From: Chitinophagaceae bacterium
GTDB lineage: Bacteria; Bacteroidota; Bacteroidia; Chitinophagales; Chitinophagaceae
Assembly: GCA_019638595.1 (NCBI GenBank)
Contig: JAHBTJ010000017.1
Span: 109,353-173,352 of the forward strand
Reading direction: 5' to 3'
DNA: 64,000 nt
The notes below the pieces were generated by a model. The model did not search any database. It was not told where the DNA came from and worked only from the letters and a program-made list of their open reading frames with translations. Below are positions 54,776 through 63,440 of the stretch, piece by piece; the stretch's first letter is position 1; every line of letters starts with the position of its first letter. A program made the position numbers and the translations under genes.

Positions 54776-55961
54776 TTTATTTTTTGCCTATTTTTATAAT
54801 ATGCTGTAATTCATATAATTACATAAAAAATGTACATGGTTTTTGTTGGTTAACAAAACCAAATAAACAACAATTTTAATGTTGTGCATATAACCGGAGT
54901 ATGCATAGGGATTACAACCCATTATTAACTATTTCACACTTCTTATTGATTTGTGTCCTCTAAAAACAGCACTTGATCTTTAATCCGCATGTGTAAACAC
55001 ACCGATTAAAAAATATAACTTAACTCTCTTTTTCGTTCCACATTTTTTGCATTTTCTGCAAAATGGATATATACAAAGACAACTGTCCTCCTGTTATATT
55101 GGAGTATATTTATAAAGCCACTAAAAATTTTTGAAATGCAGGTTCGGGTAGTGGCAGGCAGTCAAAAGATTGAAGGATTAAAAGTGTATTTCAAGGTAAG
55201 ATGTTTTTTGGTAATATCAAATATTTTATTGGTGAGGGTTAGCAATTACTATATAGCAAATTAGATAAGGAATTGTTTGATGAATTTTATAACGATCGCC
55301 AACGGCTCAGGCAAATTGCTCACCAAATAAGGCAGGGAATTACCAGTGAATCGTTATGATGACCGGTGTATCAGGTTGAAAAATTTAAAATTTTGTGTGA
55401 GTCATTGTTTTTTTGATCCGCATAGGTTTGTAGATTTCCATAAAGAGTTAGCATGCTTTTTTACATTTATCTATTTGCAAAAAGATTTTTTGCTTTATAC
55501 TTCGTACATGCTTCATATTGAACGGAACTACCGCCGATATTCAGCGGGATGCTTCATGAGCAGTTGAATAGAATTGTTGACGTACAAGAGTGCGATCCCG
55601 CCCCCGGCGGGACAGGCTGCACAAAAGCCCAATAGAAATCCAACTGCCGGCTACCCAAAAATAATAATACACTACTCATTCAGCCTGGTGATTGTGTACG
55701 GCAGCAGCTATAACAATTTCCTTTGCTACCAGGGCAGGTAGAATACTCCGCAACAACAAAAAGCCGCACCCCAATTCAAATGTTAAACCAGCGATTATGC
55801 CCGCCATACAACCTACTGGTTTATCCTTCCCCACCAGTTCCTGGTGCTGTGCCGGCAGATGGGTACGCCTCCCCGTAGCGTGCTCCCCGATTATTTTATT
55901 GGTATGTGTGTAGCATTAGCAGAGGATTTTGTTGGTGAGTAAGACACCTAAATAAGAAAAA
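54776..55961. other. Gene-poor AT-rich gap with gene debris
   Basis: Nearly 1.2 kb with no intact gene. About 55200-55356 contains a broken frame (KYFIGEG, stop, LYSKLDKELFDEFYNDRQRL) that looks like the end of a lost gene. A 73-codon frame at 55692-55913 has no recognisable family. The rest is featureless. Confidence 0.4.
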
Positions 55962-56330
55962 TTAAAATACCAGCTCGCTTCTGTGCCGGCTTAGATAGTC
56001 GTGATTTTGTAGTGATAGGCTTTTGATCATTTCCTTTCCACTAATGCCTGTCCTATGATAGTCACTTGCTTTGAGGGGGTCTGATAAAATAATTTTACCG
56101 TTGTTTTCAAAACTGATCAGATGCTGATCAAACAATGCATCGTAAGTGGGTGAAAGTAATATACCATTATGCACATCTGATCTTTCATTATTGCTGGCAT
56201 GGCACCATGGTACAATAGGAGAGGCAATTAAAATTTCATGCTTTGTATAACCGGTTACAGCACAAGCAAACTTCCAACGGTGTAATACACTTTTACGGTA
56301 AGCTCCCTGCCCTATCCGGATATGCTTTTT
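55962..56330 (-). pseudogene. HNH endonuclease fragment (HNH_2-like), start lost and a catalytic His replaced
   Basis: The C-terminal HNH domain reads IGQGAYRKSVLHRWKFACAV, then SPIVPWCHASNNERSDVHNG, ILLSPTYDALFD. The family motif is A-S-H-I-x-P-W; here ASPI has Pro for the key His, a one-base change. No ATG precedes it, and its first residues come from other DNA (56317-56360). Nonfunctional by all signs. Confidence 0.7.
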
Positions 56331-56360
56331 AAAATGTATGTATGAAGCATATTCCACAAA
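56317..56360. repeat. 44-nt fragment of a DUF234 ATPase gene
   Basis: 41 of 44 bases equal 58993-59036 inside the DUF234 ATPase gene (the YAFENVCMKHIP coding part). It is joined to the HNH fragment, marking a recombination junction. Confidence 0.75.
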
Positions 56361-56389
56361 CAAAAACAGGAGCCTCCCGGAAGCTCCTG
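56361..56389 (-). terminator. Terminator of the fasciclin gene, separated from it by a MITE
   Basis: CAGGAGC (56367-56373) and GCTCCTG (56383-56389) with T-run on the minus strand (plus-strand As 56362-56366). Confidence 0.7.
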
Positions 56390-56433
56390 CTTAAACAGTC
56401 ATAGCGTAAAAGTCTATTGCGCGGGTGTAACGC

Positions 56434-56578
56434 CATAAACGTTCGAAACCTGCGAAAATGCCGCTCCTACGGAGCTTTGTCAATGCCTTACTTTATAATT
56501 GCCACCAAACTTTCGCGTCTATGACGCTATAAAATTGTTGATATGGCGGCCTTCAAAATAACGTTTCGAACACTTATG
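56434..56578. mobile_element. Second MITE, 145 bp, at the end of the fasciclin gene
   Basis: Ends CATAAACGTTCGAAACC (56434-56450) and GTTTCGAACACTTATG (56563-56578), 14 of 16 complementary and related to the ends of the 44259 element. A GCTCC-TAC-GGAGC hairpin lies at 56463-56475. The right end supplies the fasciclin stop codon. Flanking 9-mers GTGTAACGC and GTGTTAATA agree at only 5 of 9 positions, so a target duplication is eroded or absent. Confidence 0.7.
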
Positions 56579-57119
56579 GTGTTAATACCTCATCAATTAC
56601 ATGAACAATTCCGTTTGATGCAGGCACGGAAGCAACGATATTTGCCGTTCCGTTGATCAGCGGCTTGCCATTTACTATTTTGATCGTTACATTTTTTCCA
56701 TCTACCATGCCGAGGCTTTGACCATCCTGCAGTTGTCCGGCTTTAAGCACGCCCACATACACATGATGCTGTAATATATCAGTCAAAACATCTTTCTTTC
56801 CGGGTTTCAGCAAGTCTTCCACTGTGCCTGCCGGGAGCTTGTCAAAAGCAGCGTTGGTGGGGGCAAACACTGTAAAGGGTCCGGCGTTACTCAGCGAAGT
56901 TACCAGGTCGGCGGCTTTTACCGCTTTCACCAAAGTGCTGTGGTCTGCACTGCCAACCGCAACCTGCACAACGTTTGGCTGGGATGTGTTATCTATCACA
57001 CCCTCCTGTGAGTGCGTTTCAATAGCTGTTCCTGGTGATGCGTTAGTGTTTGTGCCGGTACCGGAGTTGCAGGCAATCAGTATACCGGCACCAAGAAAAA
57101 TGAAAAGTAGTTTTTTCAT
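56574..57119 (-). CDS. Fasciclin-domain lipoprotein
   Basis: 181 residues from ATG 57119. Lipobox LIAC (Cys17), linker rich in Thr and Asn, then one FAS1 domain: VAVGSADHSTLVKAVKAADL, GPFTVFAPTNAAFDKLPAG, LQHHVYVGVLKAGQL, NGIVHVIDEVLTP. FAS1 proteins act in adhesion or matrix binding. The stop TAA is contributed by the MITE end; before insertion the protein may have continued as GVTPAQ, whose codons and stop remain on the far side. Confidence 0.85.
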   Translation of the reverse strand: MKKLLFIFLGAGILIACNSGTGTNTNASPGTAIETHSQEGVIDNTSQPNVVQVAVGSADHSTLVKAVKAADLVTSLSNAGPFTVFAPTNAAFDKLPAGTVEDLLKPGKKDVLTDILQHHVYVGVLKAGQLQDGQSLGMVDGKNVTIKIVNGKPLINGTANIVASVPASNGIVHVIDEVLTP

Positions 57120-57838
57120 GTTCAAATAGTTTCCTGTAAGTTATTAGAAGCTTATCCTAAACCTTATGAGGGCAGTCATATAAGGAACTGATTCTTCTCC
57201 AGGTGCAGGTTTGCTCCGGTATTTCCAAGATCTTTTTGCATGGCCCGGCGCCTTCAATAATATAATTAAGATGAAATTGTTTAAAAGACCATTGGAGATA
57301 TTACAAGCGTTTCTTCAATGCAGGTATTAGAAGGGCAATAAGGATAACAGCTGCAATATTCATGAGCAGGAAACAGTAAGTGGAAATAAAATTTCTACGC
57401 ATAGCTTTATGACCGGTGTAACAGAAAGGTTTTGAATTTTAATAAAAAAGGAGGGCGCAATGGAATCAGGTATAAAAAATAATATGCAAGCTTCCTGATT
57501 CAGAGACCGGAAATCATATTCCCCGGAGGAAATATGGGCTGCCGGCGGCACTACCGCTTTCGGCAAAAAGAAAGGACAAAACAATGAAAAATTGATTGAA
57601 GCTTTGGAGGCAAGCCCGGATAGAAAAACCTGGCAACTTTTTGGATGCCACAATTATAGCGGAGATTAACCACCAGTATATCAATAGCTCTGTTGAGATA
57701 GATACCTATTCACAAAGGCGCACATAATTATTGAAAGCGTAAACAATTTCCATTACAGATAGGGAGCTCTTTAGCCTTGTAGCATGAAGCAAAATCCACC
57801 GAGGTTCAAATATCAGGTAAGTCCCACTAGTTATTAGC
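57120..57838. other. Gap without a supported gene
   Basis: Roughly 720 bp; short frames only. A few broken phrases (such as MNIAAVILIALLIPALKK near 57310-57365 on the minus strand) suggest decayed genes. Confidence 0.35.
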
Positions 57839-57925
57839 TGCCAAATCTTACCTTTTTGATATACTTTTGGCAGATAATAATTTTTATTAGTTGCCAAATC
57901 TATGTTTTTTTTGCTACTTTTGGCA
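57839..57925 (+). promoter_or_regulatory. Duplicated promoter/operator before the DUF234 ATPase
   Basis: Two tandem units. Each starts TGCCAAA (57839-57845; 57892-57898) and ends TTTGGCA (57866-57872; 57919-57925), an inverted pair, with -7 element TACTTTTG (57862-57869; 57915-57922) overlapping the right arm. The second lies 16 bp before the start codon. Confidence 0.6.
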
Positions 57926-57940
57926 GGTAATAGAAAAGAG

Positions 57941-59377
57941 ATGAAGCATACGATCATAGGCCGGACAGCAGAAATAAAAATACTGGAGCAGTTGCTGAGA
58001 AGCGATCAGCCCGGGCTGCTGGCCATCTATGGAAGAAGACGGGTAGGCAAGACTTACCTGGTAAAAAATTATTATGCAGATCACCTGAAGTTCGTTTGCA
58101 GCGGGGAATCCGGTGGCAGCCTGCGCACGCAGCTTGCCAATTTTCAGCAGCAATTGAATACCTGGTTCCCCGCCAACCGGCAGCTTCAGCCGCCCGCCAA
58201 CTGGCAGCAGGCTTTTATTATGCTTCGAGAATGCCTTGAAACGGTTAAAACGAAAGGTAAAAAAGTTATTTTTTTTGACGAGCTGCCCTGGCTGGACACC
58301 CATAAATCGGGGTTTGTTTCTGCCTTCGGGTATTTCTGGAATATATACCTTTCTGACAGGCCGGACATACTCGCGGTAATATGTGGTTCCGCAGCCTCCT
58401 GGATGATCAAAAAGATAGTCAACAATAAAGGAGGGTTGCATAACAGGATCACGCAACGGGTGAGGTTGATGCCTTTTACCTTAAAAGAAACAAAAGATTA
58501 CCTGCAATACAGGAATATCCGTTTCAGCGATTACCAGGTACTGCAACTGTATATGATAACCGGGGGCATACCACATTACCTGAATGCCGTTAAACGGGGA
58601 GAAAGCCTGCACCAGGCGATTGATCATACCTGCTTTGTGCCTAACGGCCTGCTGGCAGATGAATTCCAGAACCTGTATCCAGCACTGTTCAATAATTATG
58701 AAAAGCATGTGCATGTAATACAAGCCCTGGCTAAAAAGAATAAGGGGTTGACCAGGAATGAGCTGCTGGCCAGCGGGGATTTAGTGACAGGAGGCGGCCT
58801 TACCGCTGTGCTTGAAGAACTGACAGAGAGCGGCTTTGTAGAAAAGACGGAGCCTTTTAATAAAAAAAAGAAGGAAAGCCTTTATCGGCTGGTGGATGAG
58901 TTTTCCCTGTTTTATTTAAGGTTCATGAGGGGTAACAGCAGTAAGAATGACTGGCTGACGATCAGTAAAACAGGAAAATACCTGTCATGGTGCGGATATG
59001 CTTTTGAAAATGTGTGTATGAAGCATATTCCACAGATCAAAAAAGCGCTGGGCATATCGGGCATCAGCGTATCTTACTGTTCCTGGTATCGTGCAGGCAG
59101 TAAACAGGCAGCCGGTGCACAGATAGACCTTTTACTGGACCGGAGCGATAATACCATTCATATTTGCGAGATAAAATTCAGTATAAAGCAGTTTGTTATT
59201 GACAAGCGGTATAGCCAGCTATTACAGCAAAAAATAGCCGCTTTTCGTGAAAGCATTCCGCCCGGAAAAGGATTGCTTTTGGCGTTTATAACCACTTACG
59301 GTGTGGCTGATAATGAATATAAGCTACAACTTGTGGATAACGAGATCAGGATGGAATCGTTGTTTGACCAGGTGTGA
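57941..59377 (+). CDS. DUF234-type AAA ATPase with C-terminal nuclease-like domain
   Basis: 478 residues from ATG 57941; the longer frame starts in the promoter. Walker A IYGRRRVGKTYLV (about 27-39), Walker B KKVIFFDELPW, then ITQRVRLMPFTLKE. Winged-helix region about 250-330 (KNKGLTRNELLASG). C-terminus has GAQIDLLLDRSDNTIHICEIKFS, a D...E-x-K triad of the restriction-endonuclease fold. Common in Bacteroidota and archaea in many copies; role unknown, perhaps conflict-related. Confidence 0.85.
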   Translation: MKHTIIGRTAEIKILEQLLRSDQPGLLAIYGRRRVGKTYLVKNYYADHLKFVCSGESGGSLRTQLANFQQQLNTWFPANRQLQPPANWQQAFIMLRECLETVKTKGKKVIFFDELPWLDTHKSGFVSAFGYFWNIYLSDRPDILAVICGSAASWMIKKIVNNKGGLHNRITQRVRLMPFTLKETKDYLQYRNIRFSDYQVLQLYMITGGIPHYLNAVKRGESLHQAIDHTCFVPNGLLADEFQNLYPALFNNYEKHVHVIQALAKKNKGLTRNELLASGDLVTGGGLTAVLEELTESGFVEKTEPFNKKKKESLYRLVDEFSLFYLRFMRGNSSKNDWLTISKTGKYLSWCGYAFENVCMKHIPQIKKALGISGISVSYCSWYRAGSKQAAGAQIDLLLDRSDNTIHICEIKFSIKQFVIDKRYSQLLQQKIAAFRESIPPGKGLLLAFITTYGVADNEYKLQLVDNEIRMESLFDQV

Positions 59378-59401
59378 ATGTACACGCACGATCGGCAGTC
59401 C

Positions 59402-59528
59402 GGGGTCTTCTCTTCCGGATACCGCTGTACGTGATATTAATGACCTCGTTGCCAAAGGCATACTTATGAAAGGCCCGGAAGGCGGGAGGAGCACAAGGTA
59501 TTTGATGGTGGAGGATACGGGCGGGTAA
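59402..59528 (+). pseudogene. Fic/DUF4172-like C-terminal remnant
   Basis: The frame DTAVRDINDLVAKGILMKGP then GGRSTRYLMV, stop 59526, is a winged-helix ending as found in Fic-family proteins. No upstream Fic domain. Confidence 0.55.
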
Positions 59529-59549
59529 AAGGCTGGTGCAATGCCAAAC

Positions 59550-59587
59550 GTGAGATGTGAGGCGTGAAAGCTCGTTTCACATCTCAC
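59550..59587. repeat. Perfect 11-bp hairpin
   Basis: GTGAGATGTGA / TCACATCTCAC with a 16-nt loop, following the Fic remnant. Confidence 0.6.
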
Positions 59588-59725
59588 ATTCACGACAATA
59601 CACCGACATAGTTTGATTGACATAATATAGTTAATATCCGCCTGTCGTCGGACAGGTTTGAGATACCCGGGAAAGCCCGAAGGGCCCGTCCGACCGGCCA
59701 TCCGGGCGGGCTTGAATGTGCATAG

Positions 59726-59781
59726 CCCCCAACGTTGTTGGGGGTAAACAGGCAGATGAATGGCACAACCCTGAAAGGGTT
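59726..59781. repeat. REP palindromes left of the transposase
   Basis: CCCCCAAC-GTT-GTTGGGGG (59726-59744) and AACCCT-GAA-AGGGTT (59767-59781). Confidence 0.8.
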
Positions 59782-59793
59782 GAATTGAACATT

Positions 59794-60237
59794 TCAGAGC
59801 AGGTATTTTTCATTAAATTCCACACCATTTTCTATAAGCAGTCTTTTGAATTCGTCATAGAACGTTTCTTTTTTGTGATGCTCTTTTTGGTTTTTAACAT
59901 AATTGATAATGACATCTTTTTCTCTTACCGAATAGGTGAAAGCGCCATAGCTATCCTGCCATGCTTCAAAATCCGGAAACAAACCACTATCCTTCATCCA
60001 GCCATTGCTGGCTATCTTTATGTCCTTAATATAATCAGCAAGTGATGTGGAGGGATGGAGGTCTGAAAAAATATGAATATGATCTTCTGCTCCATTAATA
60101 CGATAAAGTTTGCACTTTTTATTCTGTATAATGCCCCAAATGTATTTGTAAAGCTGCTCACAATTTTCTTCAGCAATAGTCATCTTGCGGTGCTTCGTAC
60201 CAAAAACGATCTGGTAAAAAATCTGACGATAGCTCAT
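59794..60237 (-). CDS. REP-associated Y1 (IS200/IS605-like) transposase
   Basis: 147 residues from ATG 60237 (MSYRQIFYQIVFGTKHRK); an upstream extension would translate REP sequence. HUH motif DHIHIFSDLHP (His-x-His), Tyr in WQDSYGAFTYS, C-terminal YVKNQKEHHKKETFYDEF. Such RAYTs process the REP palindromes next to them. REP hairpins lie directly on both sides, as expected for an active or recent unit. Confidence 0.87.
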   Translation of the reverse strand: MSYRQIFYQIVFGTKHRKMTIAEENCEQLYKYIWGIIQNKKCKLYRINGAEDHIHIFSDLHPSTSLADYIKDIKIASNGWMKDSGLFPDFEAWQDSYGAFTYSVREKDVIINYVKNQKEHHKKETFYDEFKRLLIENGVEFNEKYLL

Positions 60238-60306
60238 AGTGTTTAATTCAATGGTTATAAAATGTGGTGTTATGCATCTGTAATTTACATCAAGTTTCCA
60301 ACATTC

Positions 60307-60386
60307 AACCCCGCAAGGGGTTGTTTTGACTTGTCTGTTATCCCCCAACTTTGTTGGGGGCTATTCATGTATAAGCCCTTCGGGCT
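60307..60386. repeat. REP palindromes right of the transposase
   Basis: AACCCC-GCAA-GGGGTT (60307-60322), CCCCCAAC-TTT-GTTGGGGG (60342-60360) and AGCCC-TTC-GGGCT (60374-60386). Confidence 0.8.
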
Positions 60387-60504
60387 ACAATACAATACCC
60401 GATACCGCAAAATACTAATTAGTCATAAATCCTACCGTACCTGTTATAACATCTACCTTTATCTGAACCTGGTTAAAAGTACTTTTGCTGCAAAAGAATA
60501 ACAG

Positions 60505-61836
60505 GTGAATGCACAAAACAATATCTCCCGTAAAAATTTTATCAAAAATTCAGCTTTGGCCATGGCAGGATTGACTATAACACCGGGCACGCCGGGTTTA
60601 AAAGCTGCCGCAGGTAATACATCCGCAGCAGGCAAAAATAAATTAAACCTCAAAAATGTTCGCCTGGAAACCGGCTTTGTATACGAAGAAGGCGAAGTAA
60701 CGGCAACTACCACAGGGTTGTTTTATATTGAGATAGAGAACGGCAAAATTACAGCCATATCTCCCAACCAGCCCAACGCCAATGCCATTGATGCCAAAGG
60801 TTACCTGGCGCTGCCTTCTTTTAAGGACATGCATATTCATATGGATAAAACCTTTTACGGCGATAGCTGGCGGGCAACGCGGAAAAGAACAGGCGGCGTG
60901 AAAGGAATGATCGCGCTGGAGCAAAAGATACTGCCTGAAATGCTGAAAAATTCCACCTTCAAAGCGGAAAAAATGATAGAGCTGCTGCAATCCAAAGGCA
61001 CGGGCTTTGCACGCAGTCATGTGAATATAGAACCAACTTCAAAACTGGAATCATTACAGCATCTTCAGCAAGCCCTGGAAAACCGGAAAGACAGCTTTGG
61101 CGCTGAGCTGGTGGCATTTCCGCAACACGGCGTATTTTATACCAACTCCGTTCCTTACATGAAGGAAGCGGCTAAGATGGATATTGATTTTATAGGAGGA
61201 CTGGATCCCTATACGATTGACGGTGCCATTGAAAAAACGATTGACTTTACCGTTCAACTGGCGCTGGATCATAACAAGGGTATAGATATTCACCTGCACG
61301 AAACAGGGGAATCAGGATTGAAGACGGTGGAATATTTAATAGACAAAGTAAATGAAAATCCTGTGCTGAAAGGTAAGACCTATATCAGCCATTGCTTTGT
61401 ATTGGGAAAGATTGACAACATTAAACAGGAAGCAATAGCAGAAAAATTAGGCGCTGCACAGATAGGCATCAACTCCACTATTCCATTCGGCGGACTGATC
61501 ATGCCCATTCCCACATTGTATAAGCATAACGTAAAAGTTATGACCGGCAACGACAGCATTGTGGATCACTGGAACACTTTCGGCACAGGAAGCGTATTGC
61601 ACAAAGCCAACCTGGCGGCGCAGCTGTATGGTTATTCCACAGAATTCGGTTTGTCGAGAAGCCTGGGGCTGGCGACAGTAGGCGTGCTGCCCTTGGATGA
61701 TAAAGGCAACCGGCAATGGCCTAAAGCAGGAGACAAAGCCAACCTGGCGCTTTTGAATGCGAGCTGCTCTGCCGAAGCAGTATCGAGGGTTTCGCAGGTG
61801 GAGTCGCTGATCTATGAGGGGAAGGTGGTGTTTTAA
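60505..61836 (+). CDS. Exported amidohydrolase (cytosine deaminase-like)
   Basis: 443 residues from GTG 60505. N-terminus SRKNFIKNSALAMAGL resembles a Tat signal (Arg-Lys pair). Metal motifs: KDMHIHMDK (His-x-His), IDIHLHETG, YISHCF, MTGNDSI (Asp). CodA-like TIM barrel; deaminates or hydrolyses a ring substrate that cannot be named. In tandem with an ankyrin lipoprotein gene 16 bp later. Confidence 0.83.
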   Translation: MNAQNNISRKNFIKNSALAMAGLTITPGTPGLKAAAGNTSAAGKNKLNLKNVRLETGFVYEEGEVTATTTGLFYIEIENGKITAISPNQPNANAIDAKGYLALPSFKDMHIHMDKTFYGDSWRATRKRTGGVKGMIALEQKILPEMLKNSTFKAEKMIELLQSKGTGFARSHVNIEPTSKLESLQHLQQALENRKDSFGAELVAFPQHGVFYTNSVPYMKEAAKMDIDFIGGLDPYTIDGAIEKTIDFTVQLALDHNKGIDIHLHETGESGLKTVEYLIDKVNENPVLKGKTYISHCFVLGKIDNIKQEAIAEKLGAAQIGINSTIPFGGLIMPIPTLYKHNVKVMTGNDSIVDHWNTFGTGSVLHKANLAAQLYGYSTEFGLSRSLGLATVGVLPLDDKGNRQWPKAGDKANLALLNASCSAEAVSRVSQVESLIYEGKVVF

Positions 61837-61852
61837 ATTAAATATTCCGGCT

Positions 61853-62521
61853 ATGCAGCTATTGCTATTGTTATTTTCATTCGTGGTTTTTAATGCATGT
61901 AAACCGACTATTATTGAACCTTCAACTTATACAATGCAGCAGCAACAAACTATTATTGAGTCTGTAAAGAAGAATGATATGGAAGCTGTGAAGAAGCTGT
62001 TGAGCAGTGGTGCAGATGTGAATACAAGTGATAAAAGCGGGCGGTCATTATTGCTGATCGCTACGATACAGCAGCAGGCAGAGATGGCAAAGCTATTGGT
62101 AGCACACGGAGCTGATGTGAACCTGCAGGCTGATAACCTCGACAGCCCGTTTCTTTATGCAGGCGCCAGCGGGCAAACCGCGCTGGTACAACTTTTTTTA
62201 GCGAACGGTGCACGCTTTGACCTGTTCAACCGCTACAACGGTACGGCATTGATCCCTGCCTGCGAGCGGGGTCATGTGGAAACCGTCAAAATACTGGCTT
62301 ATACCAAGGGCTTCCCTGTTGATCATGTGAATCGCCTGGGCTGGACGGCATTACTGGAGGCTGTTATTTTAGGCAACGGGAGTGAAAGCTACCTGCGGAT
62401 CGTCGGGATACTAAAAGGTGCCGGCGCTGATCTCACTATTGCGGATAAGGATGGCGTCACCCCATTGCAACATGCGCGGTCGAGGGGCTTTAAAGAGATC
62501 GTTAAAATACTGGAACCATAA
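61853..62521 (+). CDS. Ankyrin-repeat lipoprotein
   Basis: 222 residues from ATG 61853. Lipobox VVFNAC (Cys16). Five or so ankyrin repeats: AVKKLLSSGADVNTSDKSGR, AKLLVAHGADVNLQADNLD, LVQLFLANGARFDLFNRYNG, and DGVTPLQHARSRGF. Probably a periplasmic protein-binding scaffold. Confidence 0.85.
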   Translation: MQLLLLLFSFVVFNACKPTIIEPSTYTMQQQQTIIESVKKNDMEAVKKLLSSGADVNTSDKSGRSLLLIATIQQQAEMAKLLVAHGADVNLQADNLDSPFLYAGASGQTALVQLFLANGARFDLFNRYNGTALIPACERGHVETVKILAYTKGFPVDHVNRLGWTALLEAVILGNGSESYLRIVGILKGAGADLTIADKDGVTPLQHARSRGFKEIVKILEP

Positions 62522-62591
62522 AAGCACAGGATAAGATGACCGGTTATTGCTTCAGAATATCCTATTTTTAAGCAACAAGTTTTGAAGCTGT

Positions 62592-63440
62592 ATGAAGCAT
62601 TCGCCCGGTAACTTCCCTGTTTTGAGCATCAGCGGGTTCAGCGAAGACCAGTCTCCGCACTGTAATGTATTATTCCATGAGCTGAGGGGAGCGCGTTCGA
62701 TTGATGATCCGCATAAGCATGATTTTTTTGTGATCATGCTGTTTGAGCGGGGTAGCGGCACACATACAATAGATTTTATACCTCACAGGATCAAAAGCCA
62801 CCAGGTTCACCTGCTTTTTCCCGGCCAGGTGCACCAGTGGAAAATGACGCAGCAAACCATCGGCTACCAACTGATGATCAGCCGTGAATGGTTTGAGTGG
62901 TTCCAGCCTTCTTTGCGGTTCTCTGTATCCTATTACCAAAGCCATCCCGTTATGGATATTTCCGCGGCGCATTATCAATTGCTGCTGTATGAATTCAGGG
63001 CGATCCGGGAAGAATTGAACGGAGCAAACATTACCTGGGCGCTTGTTCAAACCCGTTGCCAGTTGATCTGCTTATTGATCAGCAAGATCGCGGAAGGCGG
63101 TTCTGCAGATTTTGAAGGATATCATTCCAACCCTATCATAACAAAATATATAGCCCTGATTGACCTGCATTTTAAGCAGGAGCATTCGGTAACATTTTAT
63201 GCCGGTAAGCTGCATATCTCTGCCAACTATCTCAATATTGTTTGCCGGAAAAACCTGCATGCGGCCGCTTCCTCGCTTATCTACGACCGCATTTTACTGG
63301 AGGCAAAGCGGCTGTTGAAGGTTTCGGAAATGTCAGTAAAGGATATAGTGTATGCGCTGGGGTTTTACGATCACGCTAATTTTTCAAAATTCTTCAGATC
63401 GCAAACCGGCATGACGCCAACACAGTTTAAGGAATTGTAA
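62592..63440 (+). CDS. AraC-family transcriptional regulator
   Basis: 282 residues. N-terminal cupin-like ligand domain (HKHDFFVIMLFERGSGTHTI, HLLFPGQVHQW), C-terminal double HTH (about 185-282): FYAGKLHISANYLNIVCRKN and VKDIVYALGFYDHANFSKFF, RSQTGMTPTQFK. The last gene; may regulate the two upstream genes. Confidence 0.87.
   Translation: MKHSPGNFPVLSISGFSEDQSPHCNVLFHELRGARSIDDPHKHDFFVIMLFERGSGTHTIDFIPHRIKSHQVHLLFPGQVHQWKMTQQTIGYQLMISREWFEWFQPSLRFSVSYYQSHPVMDISAAHYQLLLYEFRAIREELNGANITWALVQTRCQLICLLISKIAEGGSADFEGYHSNPIITKYIALIDLHFKQEHSVTFYAGKLHISANYLNIVCRKNLHAAASSLIYDRILLEAKRLLKVSEMSVKDIVYALGFYDHANFSKFFRSQTGMTPTQFKEL

Noticed and set aside
55692-55913. 73-codon frame with a vague SRAP-like N-V-K-P segment
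   Set aside because: No MCGR-type start or catalytic Cys-Asn context; not supportable.
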